Shown one piece after another: positions 1-9,344 of a DNA stretch of 64,000 bases. How positions within the stretch are numbered: the stretch's first letter is position 1; every line of letters starts with the position of its first letter. This DNA is from Pilatotrama ljubarskyi (taxonomy: Eukaryota > Basidiomycota > Agaricomycetes > Polyporales > Polyporaceae), in the NCBI GenBank assembly GCA_022385805.1, contig MU277674.1, forward strand, positions 63,251-127,250. Reading direction: 5' to 3'. The notes under the pieces are model-generated. The model made no database searches. It had not been told where the DNA came from and was given only the letters and a program-made list of their open reading frames with translations. The translations under genes and the position numbers were made by a program.

Positions 1-2122
1 GGGAACTGAACAGTGCATCCAGCAAGACGAAGGACATACCACTGATGATTTGGATGATTCCAGTCGTGGCCATATCCGGCTGCTCGATGAGGAGATTCTT
101 CGCAAGTTGCTTGAACAACTCTGTGGCGCCCGATCTGGATGATATCAACTCGACCAAGTCGAACCACGGAGTAGTACTCACTGAAGCCGACTCCGATGAG
201 TGTGAATATGATCAACTTAGATATGACTAAGAAATCATAGTAGTGCGCTGTGACTGCACGATCCCGATAGGAATAGGTATACGCGCCCATGTACTCGACG
301 ATAGCGTGCATGACAATCGGCAGAACCCACCCGAACGCCGCGGAGATCGACGGCGGGATGACACCGGAGACGAAGGTGAAAGAGGCCGGGGATGCTTCAG
401 ACCACGAGTGCAGAAAGGGAACGTACGCGGTCAGCTATATGATCACGTCAAATCAGAGACACTGCTTCAAAAAAGAACCACATACGGAGGTCAGATTTGC
501 TAGTGCTGAGATGATCAAGAGCGGTACGGTATAAAAGCAGCACACGAGGATAAGCCAGATCCACCCAATAATCTGCTTCCAGAGTATGACGGAAGAACTC
601 CTCATCCTGAGCTCATTCCAGATCTAGAGACCACCTCGAAGTCAATCCCCCGGCAGGGGTCCTTGAAAGGCAGACAAAAGTGCTCACAACGTCGTGGCGA
701 TTCTTCGGCGCAGAAGTGAGAACCGCACCGCTTGTACTTGCTTCTTTTTTCAGTCTTCGAAGGATCTCAATCTCGTGCATGGGCGTTGTCGTGACATGGT
801 CATGGTCGGGTACGACCCAGGCAAACCCGTAATCCTCGGGGTCGCGGTACTGCATCGTACCCAGAAATGTCTTGACTTCGCCTAGTATCAGTCTCCGCTT
901 GCGCTTGCCAAGCCTAGCATGATGATCGTGAGCCCATGCCGTTTGCCCACGAGGACCGTTAGAGCATGAAACGTACCCATGACGCTCGGCCGGGGCATCG
1001 CCGTCCGCCTCGCCGTCGTCCCGCACGGTGTTGTCATATTCGTCGAGCAAATTGACAAGGCGATCCATTCTTCGTCCGATGCAGACCCCCAAAGTGGCCT
1101 TGGCTTCTTTCTCGATCCACCCTGTTGACTCTTCGCCGGCCGGTGGATTTAGAAGACTGTGGAGTCCGCCGTCGGACTGCCGCTCTACGGGAATGCTGGT
1201 CACCATGAAGGTGCGAGCGTTGGAGAGGGCGGGGCCTTTTCTTCTTTCTTGGGAAGATTCGACAAGAGAATCTACCTCTTGGAGATGATCTGCCAGGAAA
1301 GCTATGACCAGAAATGTAATCGCATATGTCACCGCGATGTGGGCAAAGATCCAGTCGGAATACTCGACATCCCGGATAGTGAGCATCGAAAGGACGTCGC
1401 GGGCTTGAGGGTTCACATGAGCGATATTGAAGGTGATATTGAAGGGAAGGAGGACGACGCAGGTCAAAATTGCGACAGCCGTGAACAATCGTCGGCACAT
1501 GCGGAGAAATCGCAGGTATATCACGGCGTCGAGACCGATCTCATCGACAAGCTTAGTCTCGTCCAGGTAGAGCAACAGGACACAGGTGAGGAAGAAGTTC
1601 TCGCTTTCGTTAGAGGCGCCTTTGACTTGCTTCAGTATTGGCTTGGATACTTTCTGTGAGGCTCTTGCGGTCAGTGATGCTCGCGAAATCAGGAGCCGAG
1701 GTGAAGAACGATGATTCGACAAAATGACAGGCTTGCGTTGGCATGAACGACTATGCGGGAATGCAATCGCGCCTGTAAGTTCTGTCCTGACGACACTGAC
1801 ACCTCATCGGGTGGAGCAGAGGAAGGGACGCTGTGGATGTAGTGAAGCGCACAAGAAAGGGCCATACCGGAGACCTCAGGCTCGAGAAAACTCACCGTAT
1901 TATTGGGCCGTACAATCCCGAATATTAATATTAACACGAGCTGTAATGATGCTCTGTTAATCACAGGGCCCGTGGGCTTCCCATTCCACTTACGGAAGCT
2001 CCTAGCATCAAGGCCACTTGTGAGGCCACCGCTACGGGAGTGAGCATCCGCTCGCTAGCCGTCGCATCGATGATTTGGTCGACTCCTAGCATGTCGACTG
2101 GTATGTCGAAGGAGGTCGTCAT
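1..2122 (-). CDS. CSC1/OSCA-family stress-gated cation channel, partial (runs off left edge)
   Basis: A plasma-membrane or organelle channel of the CSC1/OSCA/TMEM63 (Phm7, DUF221) family, which passes Ca2+ and other cations under osmotic or mechanical stress. The exons I can read are 2122-1994, 1940-1896, 1653-688, 623-486 and 434-182, and the gene continues beyond base 1. The first two exons give the start and the first helix (ALMLGASLVLILIFGIVRP). Next come IGLDAVIYLRFLRM at the second helix and a cytosolic domain with DPEDYGFA. The motif APKNRHDVIWNELRM is restored only by splicing the 64-nt intron 687-624. The core begins with IIGWIWLILVCCFYTVPLL and then SPASFTFVSGVIPPSISA. The intron 1895-1654 is long (242 nt). 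The cytosolic loop is poorly conserved compared with the membrane part. The family is sure; the exact substrate and the joint after base 182 are not. Confidence 0.85.
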
Positions 2123-4237
2123 GGAAGCAAAAGACGTCCCTCGATGCTGCTGAAGAGCACTCAGAGACCGCACAGTCAGAGGCGCCATGAAACGGAACTG
2201 ATGACAGATAAGCCGTGGTGAAAGGCTCGCTGAGTAGGATGCTCGCAGATCAAGGGGTTCTCGTGTACCAGGGTTCAACAACGAACGACGAGCTCTTATA
2301 GCCTTATAGCTATCCAGCCTCCGACGAAGCCGGCTAACCCCCGGGGGGTGGGTGGGTGTAGCGTCTCTTGCGTCCTGAGAAGCAACCCCGATGTTGTCAG
2401 ATTCGTCACAGGTTGATTAAGATAACGTACCTGTGGTTCAGGGTTCAGTCTCTCCTGTCGTTGACAGCTTCCGTAGTCCCCGCACTTACCCCCGTACTAC
2501 AGCTGGGAGGCTCCGGCTTGAGACGTAGCACCGGTGAGATCTCAATGACGTGTTCTCACCTTGGGCGTCCGGTTGAGTGTTATAGTTCGGGACGGTAGAG
2601 CATTCGACCGTGAGCCATGTCCTCGTAATGGTGCGCTTCTGCCGGCGACGACTCGAGGCAGTACGGATGCAGCGGAGGAAGGGGCAAGAAGACCCCGCGA
2701 GATGCCAGCCTGCTGCACTTGCAGCTCACGCCCGTGGGGCTAGACCATAGCAGCGAGGGGAATTAACACGAAGAACGAGGTTCACGAGGCCACCGCCTGA
2801 CAGGAATCTGAGACACGATGCGGCATTGGTAGGAGATACGGAGTACCATACCTCAGTATTCGTGAGCTGCTGTGGATGCGCTGGGTGCAACCGAGGCTAC
2901 GTAAATTCAGAGGCGTACTTGACAGGAGTAGTGCGCCTACTGGCGTGCTGTTTCCTGGAATGTCGGTGCTTGATTACCATCACAGGGAGTAGTGCCTAAC
3001 TATACGGACACTCACGAGGTCAAGTTACGACAATCTGCGTGCTTTCATAGAGCTACCAGGCCACCTTTGACAGGCTCACGTCCTGGATGCCGCCACGCGG
3101 CGTGATGGACGCTCCTCCTCCTGCGAAGCTCACGTAACCCTGCAGCTGGCCGCAACCGTGGGCCTACTGTGCAGGAGATCCGATATGCCAGTGAGGTTAC
3201 AGAACAAGTCGGATGCGCAATGCTACAAGCCGGATTCCTGCGTTGATGCAAAGGCCCTGAAAACCTTCAGCATCCCGCAGGGGATTTCGCCGGTGAGAAC
3301 CAGCATCATTGTGGTCAGCGTCAGAAGGGTCGGGAACGACGCCACAGCTCGAACGTTGGCCCTCGCGGGACGAAACCGGCGCATCGGGCGATGCGGGTCA
3401 AATGAGGCAGCATGAGAGCAGCCGCGAGCAAGGCGTGAAGCGAACGTTTCTCGACCCAACCTGAGGCCTGATCTCCCGCTCAGCGGACGACAGAGTTAGA
3501 TGTTCACATATGTATCCTTGAAGGAATCCCCAGCTACTGTGAGTTTCAGGCGTAGTAAGACTAACTAGGAACCACGCACATATAACTAGGCTCGAGCAGA
3601 GATTATGGCGCATCGGTTCAGCAGACTAGGGGGTGGGAGTACCTGGCGGAGGTCGCGTTCGAGATGAGGAGTACCGGGCTGCGGAAGACGAGCTCAAGGA
3701 GGCCTTACCTGATGGATACAGTTCACGCGCACAAGTAATAGCATCACAGGGCGGAGATTCGGAACCTGACCACACCGTTTCCCTTCCATCTTTCAAACTA
3801 CGTACATGAGGTGAAGAGACGCAGGAGTAATGGTACATCAACGGCACAACAGCGAACACTTCCTCGCTAACCGCATCCCACCTAACGCACTGCTGTCACC
3901 AGCACACGAGCGCTCACCGACGATGGCGCACGCAGTTCATCAACCCCGAAGGGGAGAACGGCGCAACCAACGTAGGGAGACAGCATCGAGCACAGGCTCG
4001 GGACAGCGCGTGGTAAGACGTAGCCGCACAGAAGCGACGCCGCAGCACGAAGACGCATGAAATCGGGGAGGAGGGAAAGGAGGACGTGGTCGTCAGTATT
4101 GCTGTATCTGGGAGACGGAAGAGATCACGGGGAGAAGAGGAGACGAATGGGACGATACTTGTCAATAAATAGAGGGGACGTGCAAGAGACGACGATGAAC
4201 CCAAGACGCGAAGGAAACCCATATAGTCCGCGGGGCT
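2123..4237. other. Intergenic, no gene seen
   Basis: This is the 5' flank of the channel gene and the 3' flank of the bZIP gene. It has only short ORFs in all frames, none with a recognisable motif or a splice chain I could extend. A short C/G-rich tract lies near 2339-2358. Bases nearest 4237 are probably bZIP 3' UTR. Confidence 0.5.
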
Positions 4238-5433
4238 CTAGAAGACGCTAACAGACGACGAACTCGCAGGCGCACCGACCACGCCCGCCAAGTCCCACCC
4301 GGACAGCTCGAGGTCGAGAGCCGACGGGAAATCGCCCGCGGCCGCGTCCATCGGGATGGCGTCTTGCTGGACCACGGGGAGCATGGCCAGCAATCTCTGC
4401 ATTTCCACCTCACTCGCCCAGTCGATCTCCGGCAGCGCAGGGGCGTCCGTCACCGCCGCCTTGGGGGCGGAGACGGGGGCTGGGGAGAGTTTGATTTCGG
4501 ATATCGACTGGGATCGGGACCGGGCGGCCGGGTGCGCGGCGGGGGAAGGCGTGCCAGCAGGCAAAGGAGCCTGCGGCGAGACGGGGGAAGGCGCGAGGAT
4601 CTCACGGAAGAGATCGTCCATGGCGACTTCGTCCACCGCGGGTTGCGCGACCTCACCAATATTGATGATCGGCGGGTATGATGTTGAGGAAGGGGGGATA
4701 TTGAGCTCCAACTGGAGGCGATTCGACGAGGGTTCAGATCCACCCGCTGCTGGGGCACCGATGATAAACGAGGGGCATCGGTGGTCGCCACCCGTGCTAG
4801 GTGGCGAGTGGATTCGAGGTCGTCAGAATCAAAGAGGGTGCTGGAACTCGAGGCGTTCGAGGGGGAGGGGGAGATGGAGAATGCTGGGGATGGGGGAACA
4901 AGTACGGGGAACGTAGTCGTTGAGGATGGTTGACCTGACGTAGCTGGTGCGGAGGGGCCAGAGGGGGGAGTGGACGAGGCGGAGGGTAGTGGGGCAGAGG
5001 GCAGGTTGAGTGGGAGACCGGAGGCGGAAAGCGCCTTCATGACGGCCTCCCAGCCAGCTTCGAGGGTCTTGACCCTCTGCCGTAGTTCCTCGTTTTCCCT
5101 TTCCCTGGCCCTGTCCTTCTCGCGCTCTTCATCTTTCTGCTCGTGGGAATGGTGGGGTGCGGTGAGACCCATGCCAGCACGCAGCTGCCTGTTCTCTTCC
5201 TCGAGCTCCGCTACTCGGCGCTCGAGGTATGCGAACTGCGCCTTACGGCGGTCGCGAGAGTTCTGGGCAGCGATGCGGTTGCGGTGTGCGCGTGCTTCCT
5301 TGCGCTCCTCTGGTGTAACGTCGGAGCGGGCACGCTTGCGAGGGGGACCTGGAAGTTCTGATGTGTGGGAACTGGGCGACGGTGAGTCGGCGGGTGGTGA
5401 GACGGAGTGGTCCATGTCAGCAGCGCGTTTCAT
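4238..5433 (-). CDS. HAC1: HAC1/XBP1-type bZIP transcription factor of the unfolded protein response
   Basis: A nuclear bZIP activator, the likely counterpart of yeast Hac1, Cryptococcus Hxl1 and Ustilago Cib1. The basic region is at about residues 44-64, with NRIAAQNSR at 52-60. It is followed at once by leucine-zipper heptads (YLERRVAELEEENRQL) and a second charged coiled segment near 95-135. The reading frame from 5433 is open to 4450 (327 aa), but after residue 212 it becomes Pro/Arg-rich and unlike a protein domain. A second frame, ending at 4238, carries an acidic, activation-type tail (MDDLFREIL, EIDWASEVEMQRLLAML). Joining 5433-4797 to 4749-4238 gives 382 aa. The 47 nt removed lack GT/AG ends and are bounded by two hairpins (separate entry). 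The start is the first ATG before the bZIP. It is divergent from RPR2 over a 289-bp promoter. Orthology is inferred from the basic region plus the intron. Confidence 0.88.
4750..4796 (-). other. Candidate non-conventional (Ire1-type) intron of 47 nt in the bZIP mRNA
   Basis: Read on the minus strand, the 5' boundary sits in a hairpin at 4806-4786. It has a perfect 7-bp stem (CGCCACC/GGTGGCG) closing the 7-nt loop TAGCACG. The 3' boundary sits in a hairpin at 4757-4741, with 5 bp including two wobble pairs and the loop CAGCAGC, an exact match to the CNGCNGN loop used by Ire1. Cutting both loops after the third base (TAG|CACG and CAG|CAGC) removes 4796-4750. That is 47 nt, congruent to 2 modulo 3, exactly the shift needed to enter the long downstream frame. 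No GT-AG pair does this. Ire1 cutting and tRNA-ligase joining are inferred from the family. The 5' loop departs from the consensus at positions 1 and 6. Confidence 0.8.
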
Positions 5434-5722
5434 GACTGGGTCGTGTGTCGTGGCGGGGAGTACGTGGTATGAGCAGAAGAGAAGAGACTGGTCTTGTAGG
5501 AGAGGCAGACTGCGGGAAGGAGGAGCGGGAGTACGTGGTGGTCGTTAAGAAAGCGGTGTGAACACGTATGAGACACGTATACTCGTCTGTTGTCGGCTGT
5601 TTATCCTACCTTCCTTTTCTGTCGATAGCACCTCCCACGTGTCGGGCGCAGTAGAACTGGCACCGACGTCGGCCCGTCCTGGGCACCGTCGCCAAACCCG
5701 CAGCACTACTTACGCCGCAGCG
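5434..5722. promoter_or_regulatory. Divergent promoter between the bZIP gene and RPR2
   Basis: 289 bp separate two start codons pointing away from each other. It holds two copies of ACACGTAT at 5562-5569 and 5573-5580, a palindromic CACGTG at 5636-5641 and a palindromic GACGTC at 5665-5670. ACGT-core palindromes are typical bZIP sites, and HAC1-type genes are known to feed back on their own promoters, so autoregulation is possible. That is inference; no factor can be assigned from sequence alone. Confidence 0.4.
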
Positions 5723-6566
5723 ATGGGCAAGAAAAACAAGGACCAGGAGCCCGTTGCAAACATCAGCAGCGTGGCCAACAGAGATATCATACAACGCATC
5801 AATTTCCTCTATCAGGCTAGCACATACCTCAGCTCCGTCTCTCAGTCGCTGCCCAAAATTGCCGAAGGCAGCTGCGCATCACCTCCATCGGACGTCAACC
5901 GCAAAACCAACAAGAAAGCCAAGTTGAGACATCCCAAAAATACAGCTGAGCTGTCCAGGAGCTATATTGGCACTATGCGTATCGTGGGCCAGAAGACGAT
6001 GGTCAGAATGTAAGGATGCCGTTTCCATCTGTTCGCGTATGAGTGCTCATACGTCTGCGTCGCAGGGATCCAGCTCTCAAGCGCGCCTTATGCAAGGGAT
6101 GCGATACTGTGCTACTGCCAGGCTCCAGTGCTACCGTACGAGTAAAGCGTGAGTAAATAGATGAGTGGAACGGACCGTAGCATCTGAAGCGTGTCATCCC
6201 TCAGCCTTAGCGTCCCATGGTCAGGGCATAGTATACACATGCTCGACTTGCGATACCTCACGTCGTATACCCGCTCCTCCAGTGCTTGACGCGGACACAC
6301 TGAACGAAGGCGGGTCTGTCTCTACGGACGTGAATTCTGCTCCTTCAGCCTCCGCATCTGTCCCTCAGCCTACCACGGCAGGAGTTTCTGAAACGGACGT
6401 GAATTCGGTTCATGCAGCTTCAGGGACATCGCATTCTCCCTCTAAAGGACGACGACGACAACGACGGGCGAAGCGAGTCGCCCGTGTACCACCGCTATTC
6501 GAGCGGAAGGGTCATGTCACTTTCCGAGGCAACGAACGACTGCCAGAGGTGAACACGGCTGCTTGA
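5723..6566 (+). CDS. RPR2: Ribonuclease P/MRP subunit Rpr2/Rpp21-like
   Basis: A small zinc-ribbon protein of the nuclear RNase P holoenzyme, which trims 5' leaders from pre-tRNA. Exons 5723-6009, 6066-6148 and 6205-6566 give 243 aa. The N-terminal half has helices (NRDIIQRINFLYQAS, then NTAELSRSYIGTMRIVGQKT). The zinc site follows, as CKGC in exon 2 (DPALKRALCKGCDTVLLPG) and CSTC in exon 3 (GIVYTCSTCDTSRRIP), so the ribbon is complete only after splicing the 56-nt intron 6149-6204. The C-terminal about 100 residues are Ser/Pro- and Arg/Lys-rich and not conserved. The start is the ATG followed by GKKNKDQEP. Its stop lies 70 bp from the end of the convergent neighbour. Confidence 0.82.
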
Positions 6567-6636
6567 TAATCCTGCCTGGCCGGGTACGCCACGACTCATT
6601 CGCAGTCGATATGCTGTCAAGTCCTGGCCTGTCCAG

Positions 6637-9344
6637 TCATACATCCGCTAGTATTCGAACAAGTATCTCCTTCACGGTCTTCCTCTCCCACCCCAATGGC
6701 TCCCCTCCGGCATCCGGGCTGTCCTCTGTACTTCCAGGCGCGGCGCCACCAGCAGTGCCTTCAGGCGAGACTGCAGGCCACATAACACTACCCAGGATCT
6801 CGTCGTCAGGGCCATCTCGCACCCTCAGGCGATGCGAGACAGCACGCGGAAAGATCCTCGCGACGTCCTCCTCCGACACGTCCCAAACCTCAGGCCACCC
6901 CCTGGAAAACGCTGATGCCAACGCTTCAGGCGGGCTAATCCCATCTTCTTCGGGCACCAGCTCGTCATACTCCTCCGACCGCCGGCTGTCGCTGTCCAGT
7001 CTGCCGCCATTGACCCGGAGTTCGACCCTGTCCGCGCTCGCGTAGTCCTCCGGGCTGTTGCCGTGTGCGAAGCCATTCTCCTCCGTCCTTCCGGTCAGGC
7101 TTTCCCTGCTTCTCCACCCATCCTCTGTCCAACTCCTGTCGTCAAAGCTCTCCGCTGCCATCGTCTCCTTGTCACCCATGTGGGCCTCTCGCGAAATCAG
7201 AGTCGTCCCGACGGTGTCTCCGTTGAGCACCCGGAATGCTCGGGCTAGAGCCTCTGCGTCCGCATGTGCCCGCCGCGTCAAAAGCGTCCCGTCGAGCGCA
7301 GGGTGATGTCGCGTGGCGGCGAACAGATCGAGGAGGTATATCTCAAGCGATGGGTGCAACTTCGCGCAGGGCGGTGGTCGAGGCGGCGGAGGGGTGACGG
7401 CAAACGGCTGAACGGTCGCGTGAACAGATGGATAGAATATCGGGCCTGTCGTGGGGTACGGCCGCGCGAGCGTGCGGAGATAATCGAGCTCCGACGCGGA
7501 TAGAATCGGAGGAAGCTGAGGCGTGGGTGCAGGTAATGGGGCGGAGCGACGAGCGGGAGAATGAGACTGGTTAGGGAAGAACGAGTGCAGATTGGAATGA
7601 GGCAGCGCGAGGGGAGACGGGATGGGCGTCCCGCGGGGTGTGGGCGTGTGGGCGGTGCGGTAGGCGAGGTAGTTCTGCCGTACACTCTGTGGAAGTGAGA
7701 TGTCCGCACTCATCGAGAACTTATCGAGCTGTGGCGTTTACAGAGTCAGCAGTTCTGAACGCCAGACTTCTATGCACTTACAAGGCCTTGATGAATTGAA
7801 GGTCGCTCGTGCGGATCCCATCTACAGACGTAGACCATGACGAAGCCTTCAGGTAGATTCCACGTCCCGTCCACCGCTTCGATATCTTCTCCCTCGTCGT
7901 CTTCATTGTCTTCATCGTTGTATCTATCTACGATCAGCCGCCTCTCAGTGAGAACCCTCATCAACGCTCTTTGCGCGGGCAGTGTGGTATGCTCCAAGCC
8001 CGACACCACGACAGCCTTCGGCATGGCCGGAGCCGCCTGTGCGGAATCACCAGTCCGCTCACTCGCCGGCACGCTCTTCTGCGGTCGCATGCTCTCGGGC
8101 GATGAGGTCACGGGAGGCGTTGGCAGCTGCATCTCTTGCGTTTCCGGGCTTCCAGGGTGTGCGAACAGAGAGGACAGCGGGAGCGGGTCTGTTCGCAGCC
8201 TCTGCGCGCCGGGGCGGCCTCTAGTGGATCCGCGAGAACGCATCGTCGACGCAGGGGTATGGCCAGCCTGAGACAGTAGCGGTCGGCGGGACGACGCGAG
8301 CGACGACGCGTCAAAGTATCTCTCATCATCCTCCCCGTCCGTACTGGGTGCCGCCGGATACGAGGCAGAACGATGAGGCGCGTGTGCTGTGCTCCGTGGA
8401 ATCTTCGTTTGTCCAGAGAGCGGAATCGTCCCGGACCGCGGAGTCGCATCGAGACTCAACCCGGAGCGCGGTCGTGGTGTGCTGCTCCGGTGTGAGGAGA
8501 ACGAAGAGTGGGGGACGCGTCGGAAAAAGAGAGCGCGCAGAAATGCGTCGGGATCGTCTGCTGGAGGCGCATGAGAGGACGACTGCGTTGTCCCGGACGA
8601 GCTCCGCCGTTGGTTGAATGGCTGGTATGTTCGTGGAGTGATCTTATGTTTATGGGTGGAAATGCCGAGGACGTGCGTGAGGGTCTGCAATGAAAGCCCA
8701 GTCAGTCACATGCCGGGATGTATCGGTGGTCGCCATATGGTCGCAACGGGCTCTTTGCAGGCCGTACTACCGGGCATATTGCTGCGGTACTGCATCCGAT
8801 ATAGACTTATTAATGAATCCTTGTTATCTTCATAGATTATGCACGGCGACATGTCCACGAGCAGGACGACATACTGTACTTCGCGAAGCCCACACCAATT
8901 CACCGGACCCTGGTCAAGATGAATCGGAGCACTATTCGTGTGCCGCATGATAGCTACCGTCGCACCTGTAGTAGCACTCTGGCGCACTGGACAGCGCGAC
9001 AAGGTGATACTACAGCACAGTCGTCGGACGTTGTGACCATGATACTATTGCGGCACGACAAAACTCACCAATGTAACCAGATTCACCACAAGGCCCACGT
9101 CTTCTTCCCTCGTCCGCAGAATCAAATGTAGCCCAGGACGGACACAGCGGTCATGGGCCTGCTTCTCGCTCACAGTCGCCGAGCGCGTCTGAGCGATCAG
9201 ACAGATGAGAAGGGACCGAAGGATGACAGGATCCAGCGGAAGATCAGGATGGGTAGCGTGTGCGCGTGCGCGTGCTAAGAGGTTTGGGAGGTATTCTTTG
9301 GTGCCCGGAGACGCGGTGGAACTGGAAGAGGACGCGCGTTGCAT
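6637..9344 (-). CDS. Fungal magnesium-chelatase-like (AAA+-related) protein
   Basis: Exons 9344-9069, 8684-7782 and 7728-6637 give 756 aa. The centre reads MPKAVVVSGLEHTTLPAQRA, then LPEGFVMVYVCRWDPHERPS, then (after the 53-nt intron 7781-7729) LLDKFSMSADISLP. This series matches the sensor/arginine-finger part of Mg-chelatase ChlI-like AAA+ proteins annotated in fungi. The C-terminal part has a lid-like helix (HPALDGTLLTRRAHADAEAL) and an ending with FPRAVSHRLRVRD. No convincing Walker A motif is visible, so nucleotide binding is doubtful. Long Ser/Pro-rich inserts separate these blocks. Intron 1 (9068-8685) is 384 nt, unusually long here, and could hide an exon. Fungi make no chlorophyll, so the true role is unknown. 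The start ATG at 9344 is the first in a frame with conserved-looking helices (DPVILRSLLICLIAQTR). Confidence 0.55.
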
